A DNA stretch of 64,000 bases from Desulforhopalus vacuolatus (GTDB lineage: Bacteria > Desulfobacterota > Desulfobulbia > Desulfobulbales > Desulfocapsaceae), in NCBI RefSeq assembly GCF_016918505.1, contig NZ_JAFFPZ010000011.1, forward strand, positions 1 to 64,000. Direction: 5' to 3'. Under the pieces are notes generated by a model that worked only from the letters and a program-made list of their open reading frames with translations, was not told the DNA's origin and searched no databases. Each line of letters opens with the position of its first letter. Within the stretch, counting starts at the first letter, position 1. The translations under genes were made by a program, and so were the position numbers. This document shows positions 42,826-51,307 of the stretch, piece after piece.

Positions 42826-42973
42826 ATCATTTACATTTTGTATTGGCGGATGAGCAGGACAGACGCCCAGATTGGTCGTCTCTACGATGGTGGAAATGTA
42901 TCTTACGGGTATTGATTGTGCAGATCTGGATGCAATCCCCCATAAATACAAAATGGTGTTGTATTTATGGGGG
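42826..42973. repeat. Repeat fragment and perfect 15-bp hairpin
   Basis: 42828-42890 is an inverted, degenerate copy of the 29973-30075 repeat. At 42937-42973 CCCCCATAAATACAA pairs perfectly with TTGTATTTATGGGGG around a 7-base loop, followed by AAAAAG. It could be a transcription terminator for a plus-strand transcript or the remnant of another element. The following 200 bp up to the YitT gene show no gene. Confidence 0.6.
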
Positions 42974-43184
42974 AAAAAGTGCGGCAGGAGGCAGGAAAAA
43001 GCAAAAGACATCCGCTCTTCAACAAGACAGGAGGTCTTTTAAGAACGAGTGCATCCTGCGGCTTAAATCTTCGGATACAAACGTTTCCATTTAATGCGTT
43101 GTCTCTGGTCGTGAAAATTCAGAAATCTCAGATCTCAGGTTTCCAGAATTTGTTGCGGATACGAATAGTTAGTATTTAAGAGTA

Positions 43185-44051
43185 CTAGTACATTTTTCTC
43201 TTGCCAAAGCTGGAACCAATGACGTTAAAACTGTTCTCAGCTATAAACAGGGCATCAGGATCTTCGGAAAAGACGACATCCTCAAGTTTCTTCATCTGCA
43301 GGTTATTGGTAATAGTCATTACCATCTGTTTGTCATGGCCGGAGTAAGCACCCCGGACGTTGATCAGGGTGGCACCCATTTTCATCTCAAGGGTAATTAC
43401 TTTAACAATTCGCTCATAATGCTCACTGAGAATATAGACAATTTTCCGTGCGTTTGAGAGTGTTAACACCTGCTCAATCAGTATCGAAGACGTGAAAGAG
43501 AGAATAATGGAGGAGATCAATATATCCGGTGTATAGCGGGCGGCAAGGAAAGTAAACAGGGCGATGTTAAACATGATATAGAATTTCCCAACCCCGAGAT
43601 TCCATTTACGCAGCAGGAAGAGTGCCACAACATCCAGACCGCCTCCCGACCCCCGTGAACGCAGGATTACACCACACCCGACCCCAGTGATAACCCCACT
43701 GGCAATAGCGGCGTAGAGCTGGTCCTGGATGGGATAGTTTAACTTCAGTATTTCCAGAAAGAATGTTTGTATAAGAATCCCGTAGGTCGTATAGATAAAG
43801 AAACGGTGACTGAACGTTTTCCAGCTGATGTAGAGCAGCGGAATGTTGATGATCAGATACCACAGCCCGGGGGTGAGAATGCCGGTGATTCGGGCAGTGA
43901 GCATTGCCGCACCGTAGAGGCCGCCGGTGATGAATTCGTGATGTGCAAGGATTGCATTGGCTCCAATGGCGTAAATGAAAGAGCCGAGGGTGATAAGCAC
44001 GATGTCGTTTATCACCGCTTTGAACTCTGAATTTTTTGATTTTTTGACCAT
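43185..44051 (-). CDS. YitT family membrane protein
   Basis: A 288-aa protein with five or six N-terminal membrane helices (about 15-185, including FITGGLYGAAML and the Gly-rich RGSGGGLDVVALF) and a C-terminal soluble DUF2179 domain (about 200-280, MKMGATLINVRGAYSGHDKQM). The family is widespread; its transport or sensory role is unproven. Monocistronic in this window. Confidence 0.9.
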   Translation of the reverse strand: MVKKSKNSEFKAVINDIVLITLGSFIYAIGANAILAHHEFITGGLYGAAMLTARITGILTPGLWYLIINIPLLYISWKTFSHRFFIYTTYGILIQTFFLEILKLNYPIQDQLYAAIASGVITGVGCGVILRSRGSGGGLDVVALFLLRKWNLGVGKFYIMFNIALFTFLAARYTPDILISSIILSFTSSILIEQVLTLSNARKIVYILSEHYERIVKVITLEMKMGATLINVRGAYSGHDKQMVMTITNNLQMKKLEDVVFSEDPDALFIAENSFNVIGSSFGKRKMY

Positions 44052-44328
44052 TGGGGCACCACGTGGAAAAAGTTTTCTAAGGTCTTAACATATTGTTATT
44101 ACGTTAATATTTGCGTTTGATAAAAGCGGGGCAAACAAGATACATTACCCTTACTGGAAATGCGAGAGAAAAGTGACCTGCAGAGGGAAATCGAATGCGA
44201 GGAAACTGCGCAGGCGCTTCAGTGCGATGAGAGTTGCGGTGGCCGTTCGTTCTCTTCTTTCCGACTGAGCGGACGATGCCATGACTGTTTTTTCTACAAA
44301 ACAGTCTGCAGAACGGGGGCTGTTTTTT

Positions 44329-44685
44329 TCAGGAGGAGTGTGGAAAGGTAATGGTAAGCTGTTCCACCTCAATATTCAGTGCGCGGGCTATTTTTTCAAG
44401 GGTCTCGGGTCTATTTTTGGTCCCCGTTTTTTCAATCTGGGCGATGGCAGGCTGAGTCATACCAAGTTTTTCAGCCAGTTCACGCTGAGTGATTTTCAGG
44501 TGCCTGCGCCAGGAGGCGATCAGCGAGAGGCCTGTTTTGGCGTGCATGATCCGCACCTCAGAGGGAATATAAACGCCGCTGGCGTTATTGTCGCCACTGA
44601 GTTGAATCCATTTCGCGTAGGGAACGACCACAAAAGCTGGTCGTCCATTTTCCTTGATAATCTGTACGTCATAATCAATAATCAT
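44329..44685 (-). CDS. XRE-family antitoxin-like regulator (no toxin seen)
   Basis: A 118-aa protein. An N-terminal Phd/YefM-like segment (IIDYDVQIIKENGRPAFVVV) is followed by a C-terminal Cro/C1-type HTH (LKITQRELAEKLGMTQPAIAQIE) at about 65-115. This resembles HTH antitoxins of type II systems. ATG 44685 follows GAAAGGAAAAATATA. No toxin gene is found on either side: the upstream 130 bp are promoter and the downstream 270 bp are non-coding. It is either an orphan antitoxin or a stand-alone regulator. The promoter contains a matching palindrome, suggesting autoregulation. Confidence 0.78.
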   Translation of the reverse strand: MIIDYDVQIIKENGRPAFVVVPYAKWIQLSGDNNASGVYIPSEVRIMHAKTGLSLIASWRRHLKITQRELAEKLGMTQPAIAQIEKTGTKNRPETLEKIARALNIEVEQLTITFPHSS

Positions 44686-44812
44686 TATATTTTTCCTTTC
44701 TGCAGCTTTTTTCAAAGCCGAGGTGGAGGAGTGTGTCGGTCAAGGGCTCGAAACCAGCGGATTTTCCGACGAGGTCTAACTGTTGCCAGCTGCTTGCGTA
44801 TAAGAAAAAAAG

Positions 44813-44840
44813 AATATACTCCTTATGGAGTCATTGTCAA
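44813..44840 (-). promoter_or_regulatory. Promoter with palindromic operator for the XRE gene
   Basis: On the minus strand TTGACA (44840-44835), 16-bp spacer and TATATT (44818-44813). The spacer is largely the palindrome ACTCCATAAGGAGT (44831-44818), an ideal place for a repressor to block RNA polymerase. Binding by the adjacent HTH protein is inferred. Confidence 0.7.
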
Positions 44841-44929
44841 CGAGGGGATGAATAAAAACTAGAGAGTTCGATATGTTAGCTGTTGGAAGGAGGAACTGGA
44901 CAGTATCGAGGCTTATCTTTTAAGAGGAA

Positions 44930-45124
44930 AACTTTTTGACATAATGAGTATGCCAGAGCAGGCAGGAGTCGTCACTTTCTTTTGTCTCATTCGGATTACA
45001 CATCAAAGATGTGCCACTCAATCTGCACTTTCTTCTGCAATCTCATTTCGTCAATGGCTGTTTCGAATCTTTTATAACTGATGATACACCACGGGCATAT
45101 CACATCGGAGATAATTTTGAGCAT
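44930..45124 (-). pseudogene. Decayed DsbA/FrnE-like oxidoreductase gene
   Basis: From ATG 45124 the frame reads MLKIISDVICPWCIISYKR, with the CPWC active site and strand-loop typical of the FrnE-type DsbA family. It continues to EWHIFDV and stops at 44996. A neighbouring frame carries on with CNPNETKESDDSCLLWHTHY, like the LNP segment of the family, before ending. Only the first ~60 of ~210 residues remain. It faces away from the TetR gene across a palindromic operator, so it was probably that repressor's target. Confidence 0.6.
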
Positions 45125-45158
45125 TTAGTCAAAATCTGTTCCGGGGAGGGATCTTGCC

Positions 45159-45192
45159 ATTTATTTATTGAGTGGCTATTCAATAAATAAAT
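45159..45192. promoter_or_regulatory. Palindromic operator for the TetR-family regulator
   Basis: Perfect 13-bp arms ATTTATTTATTGA and TCAATAAATAAAT flank GTGGCTAT. The site lies between the TetR gene and the divergent decayed FrnE-like gene and abuts a TTATACT -10-like box at 45194-45200. Autoregulatory TetR operator inferred. Confidence 0.75.
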
Positions 45193-45258
45193 GTTATACT
45201 GTTGTCTTTACTAAGAATAATTGAGTTTTCTGAATTCTGCGAAGAAGGATGACACAAA

Positions 45259-45828
45259 ATGGCCAAAGCGCTTTTTAAAAGAAATGAGGTTATAGATAAA
45301 TCAATGTTGCTGTTCTGTCGCAAAGGTTTCAAGGCTTCATCAATGCAGCAGATTGTGGAGACCACCGGGCTTAAACCCGGTTCGATTTACCACTCCTTTG
45401 GCAACAAGGAGGCATTGTTTCGCGAGGTTCTGACGAGTTACAGTGCGAAATCGATGGCAAAGGTGCGTGAGACAATTGATGGTGCAGAGAGTATTGACGA
45501 GGGGATTCTTCTTCACCTGAAAAACACAGTGGCAGAATCCATCAATCCGAACTACTGCAGCTGTCTGCTGGTAAAAACTCAGCTGGAACTGGCTGCTGAT
45601 GAGAACAAGAATAATCTCCATGATTTCGCTGCAAACCGGCTCAAAAAGATAGAGTCTCTTTTCCGCAGTTATCTCGAACACGAGTATGATGAAGAGACGA
45701 GTTCTGAGAGGGCTGTGAGTATCATGCTGCATATCTTTGGTGTGCGGATTTATGGATATCAGCAGGGTTCCGCAGAGCTTATGCTGAAAGGGCTGCGGGC
45801 TGGACTGCCCTGGTTGCCGTGGGATTGA
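45259..45828 (+). CDS. TetR/AcrR family transcriptional regulator
   Basis: A 189-aa protein with an N-terminal HTH (MLLFCRKGFKASSMQQIVETTGLKPGSIYHSFGNKEALF, about 15-55) and a C-terminal ligand-binding region with CSCLLVKTQLELA, the pattern of the TetR_C_16/YcdC-like branch that includes NemR-like regulators with reactive cysteines. AAGAAGGATGACACAAA precedes the ATG. The palindromic site 67 bases upstream is its probable operator. The regulated gene seems lost. A bidirectional terminator follows. Confidence 0.9.
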   Translation: MAKALFKRNEVIDKSMLLFCRKGFKASSMQQIVETTGLKPGSIYHSFGNKEALFREVLTSYSAKSMAKVRETIDGAESIDEGILLHLKNTVAESINPNYCSCLLVKTQLELAADENKNNLHDFAANRLKKIESLFRSYLEHEYDEETSSERAVSIMLHIFGVRIYGYQQGSAELMLKGLRAGLPWLPWD

Positions 45829-45869
45829 AGGGATGTGGAAAAATAGACCCCGCTGTAAATGTGCAAGAG

Positions 45870-45910
45870 ACAAAAAAGGCTGACCGGGATTCCCGGTCAG
45901 CCTTTTTTGT
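45870..45910. terminator. Bidirectional terminator
   Basis: ACAAAAAAGGCTGACCGGGA/TCCCGGTCAGCCTTTTTTGT: 20-bp perfect arms between convergent genes. Confidence 0.92.
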
Positions 45911-45930
45911 CTATGAGGTTACGTTGTCTT

Positions 45931-46878
45931 TCATACGACATTTGTTGGAGCACCATCGAGAAACGCCTTTATATTGTCAAACTCAATCTTTGCCCGCTTG
46001 AGCATCGATTCAGCTGTGGCGTAGGCGACGTGAGGAGTGATCACCGTGTTTTTTGCCTTTACCAGTGAATAACTGTCGGGGAGGGGCGGTTCCATGTCGA
46101 AAACGTCAATACCGGCACCGGCAATTTTTCCGGTGTTCAGGGCATCGGCCAGAGCTGTATTGTCAACGATTGGTCCGCGGGCGACGTTGATGAGCACCGC
46201 GCTCTTCTTCATCAATCCCAGTTCACGAGCACCGATCATACCTCTTGTCTCAGCTGTAACCGGTACATGCAGAGAGATGACGTCAGACTCGGTCATAACT
46301 TCATCAAAACTTTTGTACTCCAGTCCGTTGTCACGTTTTGTACGGCTGAAGGCGATGACCTTCATGCCAAAGGCCTGTGCCCGTCTGGCGGTATGGCTGC
46401 CGATGGCGCCGGTACCAATGATGCCCATAGTTTTTCCGGAGAGCTCAAATCCTTCCAATCCTGCTTTCGTGCCGCCTGTACGGGTGGCATTGTCAGATGG
46501 CACGATATTACGGCAGACGGCGAGAAGGAGACCTATAGCCAGTTCCGCCGTGGCCACGGTGGCGTAGCCGGAGCAGTTGCTCACCACAATGTCGTGCTCA
46601 TGGCAGTACTCCACGTCGACGTGGTCAAAACCGGTGAAAGCGACGGCCAGCATTTTCAGCCTGGGACATTTCTCCAGTACGCTTCGTGGAAAGGGAACAT
46701 TACCGATAACCACGATTTCCGCATCTTTGCTGCGGGCAATAAGTTCCGCTTCGTCGGTAGTTCTCTCCGCAAAGTGCTCTATAGTGACATCCTTCAGGGA
46801 GCTGCCGAGGGATGCACTGATAATCTTATCAAGTTGAGCTTTCTCAACGGCAAGAGGTTCAACAACAGCAATTTTCAT
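45931..46878 (-). CDS. D-isomer-specific 2-hydroxyacid dehydrogenase
   Basis: A 315-aa NAD(P)-dependent dehydrogenase. The Rossmann motif is GKTMGIIGTGAIGSHTARR, followed by the substrate Arg (INVARGPIVD), catalytic Glu (DVFDMEPPLP) and catalytic His (ITPHVAYAT). It would reduce a 2-keto acid to the D-hydroxyacid or the reverse. Close relatives are annotated as hydroxypyruvate, glycerate or lactate dehydrogenases; the substrate cannot be fixed. Single gene, convergent with the TetR gene. Confidence 0.9.
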   Translation of the reverse strand: MKIAVVEPLAVEKAQLDKIISASLGSSLKDVTIEHFAERTTDEAELIARSKDAEIVVIGNVPFPRSVLEKCPRLKMLAVAFTGFDHVDVEYCHEHDIVVSNCSGYATVATAELAIGLLLAVCRNIVPSDNATRTGGTKAGLEGFELSGKTMGIIGTGAIGSHTARRAQAFGMKVIAFSRTKRDNGLEYKSFDEVMTESDVISLHVPVTAETRGMIGARELGLMKKSAVLINVARGPIVDNTALADALNTGKIAGAGIDVFDMEPPLPDSYSLVKAKNTVITPHVAYATAESMLKRAKIEFDNIKAFLDGAPTNVV

Positions 46879-47284
46879 GGGATACTCCTTAGTTTGAATT
46901 CAATGCTCTGGATGGTCGATGACCATGTCAGTTTTTCTGTCTGGCGGAAATTTGAAATACTCTGGTACATAATGGGCAAAAAATGTACCTGGGGAAGCGT
47001 TAACCGGCTGTCATTTTCCACATTGACAATGCTCTGTACTAAAGCACGGATTCCGGCAATTTTCAACAATCCATCGACGACCTTTTTTCTCTGAAACGTA
47101 TGAGATGAGCTGGATGCGACCTGCAGTCGCAATTTTTCTGAACAGCAGAATTTCGCTGTTGGTGGCAATGAGTATCACGGCGAAGAAAAAAGAAAATTTT
47201 TCACGAAAGATTGGCTGAAAACGATTTTAGAAGGCCTCAGGCTGTTCAGCCCTGAGGAAGAGTTTCGGACGTGAACAGGTTCGC
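46879..47284. other. Intergenic region with one terminator
   Basis: No convincing gene; a 97-codon minus-strand frame lacks protein-like features. CCTCAGG/CCTGAGG forms a hairpin at 47235-47257, the likely terminator of lplA. Confidence 0.45.
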
Positions 47285-48265
47285 TTATGGTTGACTAAAA
47301 AAGTTGAGTAATTCCGATGCGCTGCTGCCTGTGAAGTAACGCGGCAGATTCATTCCGGTCAGTGCTGCGGTGATGGCCGGTGGGGTATGCGCGACTCCTT
47401 GCAGGCAGGCGGTGAGCTCTGCAATCGGCAGTTCGGCGAAGAAGTCTCCCGAGATGCTGCAGTGCCGGATGATTCCCTGCTGAATATCAAGGCGGGCTTC
47501 AACTGCACCCCACGGAAAGCGGTGGCGCAGCTTTTCGGTGTAACGTGGCGATTTGCCGTAGTTCCACTCCCAGGTGCGATATTTTTTATCGGCAAGCTGT
47601 TCGGCCGCAGCTATATCCTCTTCGCACAGCTCCCCCGGCGTACTCGCACAGTTTCGGATAAATACATTCTGCAGTGCTTCCATAGTGGTATCCTGCGGCC
47701 ACACCTGGTTGAGGTTGGTGACCCGGCTGCGTACCGAACTGATTCCCCTGGAAAGATATTTATCCGGTGCGCCGGTGAGAACTGCTTCAAGCATGTCCAT
47801 GTTCAGATTGACAAGCATCGTACCGTGGTGCAGTACCCGTCTTCCCCTGCGGGTCTGCGCGGCACCAGAGATTTTTTTACCGTTGACGGTGAGATCGTTT
47901 CGACTGGAAAGTTCAGCCTTCACTCCCAGTTCTGCAAGGGCATTGGCGATGGGGGTGAGATATCGTTTGAAATCGATGACACCTGCAGCATTGCTGTGGT
48001 GCAGAAACGAGTAGTTGAGATTGCCTCCGTCGTGGAATACGGCACCGCCGCCGGTGATTCGCCGGACGACGTCGAGCTGATATTTTTGCACCAGCTGCTG
48101 ATTGATCTCCTCAAGGGTGTTCTGGTGTCGGCCGACGATAATTGACGGGTGATTGCGCCACAGCAGAAACCACCCGGGGTGGTCGGCGGGCATGGTGGAG
48201 AAGAGATGTTCTTCAAGTGCGAGGTTGAAAGCAGGATCGGTGGTATCAAGAAGCAGCGAATACAT
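47285..48265 (-). CDS. lplA: Lipoate-protein ligase A
   Basis: A 326-aa enzyme that activates free lipoate with ATP and attaches it to lipoyl domains (pyruvate or 2-oxoglutarate dehydrogenase, glycine cleavage H protein). Motifs: NHPSIIVGRHQNTLEEIN, RRITGGGAVFHDGGNLNYSF, the catalytic lysine in NGKKISGAAQ and HHGTMLVNLN, followed by the C-terminal lid domain. ATG 48265 is the conserved start; 22 upstream codons are non-homologous. Confidence 0.93.
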   Translation of the reverse strand: MYSLLLDTTDPAFNLALEEHLFSTMPADHPGWFLLWRNHPSIIVGRHQNTLEEINQQLVQKYQLDVVRRITGGGAVFHDGGNLNYSFLHHSNAAGVIDFKRYLTPIANALAELGVKAELSSRNDLTVNGKKISGAAQTRRGRRVLHHGTMLVNLNMDMLEAVLTGAPDKYLSRGISSVRSRVTNLNQVWPQDTTMEALQNVFIRNCASTPGELCEEDIAAAEQLADKKYRTWEWNYGKSPRYTEKLRHRFPWGAVEARLDIQQGIIRHCSISGDFFAELPIAELTACLQGVAHTPPAITAALTGMNLPRYFTGSSASELLNFFSQP

Positions 48266-48564
48266 GAGTGGTCTCTCCGTGTGATGAGATGTTGCACTGA
48301 TTAATGGGAAAATAATATCTTTCCGATTCAAGTTGATTCAGACATTGCAGGAAACGGGGAGTGATCTGATTCAACTCATTCAGGTTCAAAGGACTCGCAT
48401 AGAGTACCCGCCAGAAACGGGGTAGAGATGCCGGTGGCTCGTGTTTCTGGAGTTGACGGGGTTCATCAAATGCCGGTTGAGAATGTGGTGTGAAGACGCC
48501 ATGGCGCTGGCTGAAGGAGGTGTGAGGAGGCTGGAGCGTTGAGGTCTCTGAGTATTGAGGCTTT

Positions 48565-48601
48565 TTCATGCAAAAAACCCCGACGGGGCTTTTTGCATGA
48601 A
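48565..48601 (-). terminator. Terminator after the SLOG-like gene
   Basis: TTCATGCAAAAA-CCCC/GGGG-TTTTTGCATGAA: near-perfect palindrome 16 bases past the stop codon, with T-run on the minus strand. Confidence 0.85.
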
Positions 48602-48616
48602 GATGATGATTTCAGA

Positions 48617-49168
48617 TCAATTTTCAGGAAATGAGTCCTCGAAAAGTTTGACAATGGCTTCGCGGCCGGCATCATTGAGGTAGCGTGTACCACTGCCGAC
48701 AAAGGTCTCATATTCGATTTTGGGTGTATCTTCCTGCCAGCAGCCTTCTTTCCATGTAAACCATTTTTTGTCCGGCTGGTCGAAAACGTGCAGCGGACGG
48801 TTGAACATCTTGGCCAGTTCCACCGACCAGCCGGTGCCACCTTTTACGGAGTCGTCTTCTTGAATCGAACCTATGACAAAGACCTGATGCCCGCTGTTAA
48901 TCATGTGGAAGATTGTCTGGAGGACCTTACGGATTTTTTCTGTTTCATAATAGGTGCGGTTGAGCATGCGGGAGGCGAGTTCCATACTGATATCTCCGCG
49001 TTCCAGCTGTGCCTGGTCAAGGACAACGGTATTCTTGTCGCGGGCAAGTTTATGACCCTCAAAGGTATATACTATGTCCTTGATTCCTCTCTTCTCGGCT
49101 TCTTCGCTGAAGGTGGTTTCAGCACCTTTGAGGCCGGAACTGTAGAGTGTGTAGTTTGAAAGATCCAT
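48617..49168 (-). CDS. SLOG-superfamily (YpsA-like) Rossmann protein
   Basis: A 183-aa soluble protein. The opening MDLSNYTLYSSGLKGAETTF and the GGTGWSVELAKMF segment are the nucleotide-sugar-binding loops of SLOG/YpsA-type Rossmann folds; GHQVFVIGSIQEDDSVKGG lies between them. Members may bind nucleotide-derived ligands; no activity is established for this branch. ATG 49168 with GGAGGAAACC before it is chosen. Monocistronic with its own terminator. Confidence 0.68.
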   Translation of the reverse strand: MDLSNYTLYSSGLKGAETTFSEEAEKRGIKDIVYTFEGHKLARDKNTVVLDQAQLERGDISMELASRMLNRTYYETEKIRKVLQTIFHMINSGHQVFVIGSIQEDDSVKGGTGWSVELAKMFNRPLHVFDQPDKKWFTWKEGCWQEDTPKIEYETFVGSGTRYLNDAGREAIVKLFEDSFPEN

Positions 49169-49286
49169 GGTTTCCTCCGTGTAAAAGTAACAGTTTACCC
49201 AACGCATTGATTCTTGAATATTTCAGCAATGTACCCGCCGAAGGGTGGAAAGGCAAGAAAACGCTTTAGTTCAGCACGTCGCGTGT

Positions 49287-50243
49287 TTATTTTTCCGCCT
49301 TGAGAAAAACACGCAGGGGGGCGGGGTAACCCTCCACTGTTCGTGTCGGGTCGGTCGGATCAAGGTAGTCACTGAGGGATTCGTATATCATCCACTCCGT
49401 TCGTCTCTGGATATCCGGGGTCATCGCGTGTGAGGCGAAAAGTTTGATATTTTTGAACCCTGCTTTCCGCACCCAGTTTATCAGACAGGAAGCGGTGGGA
49501 ACAAAGTAGGTTCCCGGTACCTTCGCATAGGTGCCGTCGGGAAAGAGGGCAACAGGAGTATTGCCCGGAATTGCCTGGGTCTCAAGAATCATCGTACCGC
49601 CGGGCTGCAGGGATGTGAGAATATCGCGCAGGGTGTCAACAGGAGAAGGACGGTGGTAAATGATACCCATGAGAAAAACAACATCGAAACACTTCACAAA
49701 ATATTTGAGATGTTCTACCCCGAGCAAATCGATATCAAGATTGCTGCATCCCGCCATTGCATTGAGGGCCTTGAAACAATAGTAATGCTGCACCGAGGGC
49801 TCAAGACCAAGCACAAAACGCGGTTTGCGGGCAGCCATGCGGAACATGTAGTAACCGTTATTGCAGCCGATATCAGCAATAACTTTGTTTTCCAGTTCGG
49901 GCAGCTCTTCCTTGAGTTGATTCCATTTCAGGTTACTGCGCCATTCCGCGTCGATGTTATTGCCAAAGACAGAAAAGGGCCCTTTGCGCCAGGGCATGAA
50001 GGCTTTGAGGTTTTCCCGGATAAGCACTTTCTCCCTGCTGGAAATCTCGTCCTCCGTACCAATGGAAACTGTGTCTCCGGAAAAATCACAGTTGTGCGCC
50101 TGCCACTGCGCAAGTGCCTGACAGGGATTACGATAGCGGAGGAAACCCTTCTTCTCCTGGTTGACCCATACCTGTTTTTTTTCATGTTCAGTGATAATAA
50201 CAGTGCGGTTGGCAGTTTCAGGGAGTCGGTCAAGGTAGTGCAT
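49287..50243 (-). CDS. cmoB: tRNA U34 carboxymethyltransferase CmoB
   Basis: A 318-aa SAM-dependent enzyme that transfers a carboxymethyl group from carboxy-SAM to 5-hydroxyuridine at tRNA position 34, making cmo5U. Diagnostic segments: WRKGPFSVFGNNIDAEWRSN, ADIGCNNGYYMFRM, MGIIYHRPSP, LETQAIPG and SHAMTPDIQRRTEWM. ATG 50243 is used; GTG 50249 is possible. The partner enzyme CmoA is encoded at 57560, 7 kb away. Confidence 0.95.
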   Translation of the reverse strand: MHYLDRLPETANRTVIITEHEKKQVWVNQEKKGFLRYRNPCQALAQWQAHNCDFSGDTVSIGTEDEISSREKVLIRENLKAFMPWRKGPFSVFGNNIDAEWRSNLKWNQLKEELPELENKVIADIGCNNGYYMFRMAARKPRFVLGLEPSVQHYYCFKALNAMAGCSNLDIDLLGVEHLKYFVKCFDVVFLMGIIYHRPSPVDTLRDILTSLQPGGTMILETQAIPGNTPVALFPDGTYAKVPGTYFVPTASCLINWVRKAGFKNIKLFASHAMTPDIQRRTEWMIYESLSDYLDPTDPTRTVEGYPAPLRVFLKAEK

Positions 50244-50373
50244 TGTCACTCTTGAGATAAAAGGTTTGATAAAATTATCGAGAAACAGAAAATTTCATTG
50301 GAATACAAAGCCTGGTATGTTGCAGACAAGACTTTTCGTGAGGGAGAGCTTTGTCTTCAACACGTAAATTTAT

Positions 50374-50537
50374 GGGTACCTTGAATAACCAGTCTTTCGC
50401 CCATCTTCTTCGTTACAGTCAAAAATTTATCCTCCGACAAAGCGAAGAACAAGACGTCGAGATATCAATCATGGCTGTAATAAATTTCCTCCTGTGCCTC
50501 AGATATGAATAAAATACAAGCTGTTTCAAGATATTCT
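50374..50537 (+). repeat. MITE-like repeat, full copy
   Basis: GGGTACCTTGAATAACCAGTC ... CTGTTTCAAGATATTC, with the CCGACAAAGCGAAGAACAAG variant. Both ends are recognisable. Confidence 0.78.
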
Positions 50538-51307
50538 TATATGGTCTTTTATTGATCCACTATGCTATCACTTTATTAACACGATCATTTATATCGAAAT
50601 AATGTACTTTGTCCCCTCTTGAATATCAATTTTGTGGACTATAAAAATAACCATAAAGATGTTCTGGTCGAGAACATCGAGGAACTTTTTGATGAAAGAT
50701 ACGTGTTTGGGAACATCAAATATGAACGAAAGAAAGATGTTTCAGGATCCTTTTGCTGGATTAACAGGGAGAGTTTTTCAACAGGTCAGAAACAGCACTT
50801 TTCCCGCGTGGAAGTTTCTTGTTAGTTACTGTTTCTCTGGTAAAATTTTATACTGGAGTTGCTTTTCTTCTTGTTGATTCAAATACTGTTGAGTACAGTT
50901 TTTCTTAGCCCTTCATTCATGATATTATTGATTTTTTTACTGAAAACCAATATAGCATAAAAGTAAAGAGTATTTCTTTCTTTTTTTATCCTTAATTTGA
51001 GGGGAAATATCCTCTTGCAGTCTTTATCCATCAACACGGAACGTTGAGTTCAGGGTACCTTTTGAAGAATTTATATCTCTTTTTATTAATTTGCACTATC
51101 ATCTTGTAAACAGGTAAGAAAAACGTTAGATCTTATGCCAAAAGCTTCAGAAAAAACGGGGAAATTTCTTGCGGACAGCTGACATTTTAGCTACGATCTG
51201 TGCGCTGTTTAATGACGCTGAGAAAAGGTCTTCGTATCTGCTGCTTTACAGCTCTTTACTGCAGTTTTCCTCGGATTTCTGCGTAATCCTCAACATCCAT
51301 CTGCTGA
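50538..51307. other. 770-bp AT-rich region upstream of the hydrogenase operon
   Basis: No gene recognised; a 68-codon plus-strand frame at 50619 shows no family features. The hydrogenase promoter must lie near the right end. I see no clear sigma-54 or FNR-like site there. Confidence 0.4.

Noticed and set aside
46875-47168. 97-codon minus-strand frame upstream of the 2-hydroxyacid dehydrogenase
   Set aside because: No ribosome-binding site, composition typical of non-coding DNA and no recognisable domain.
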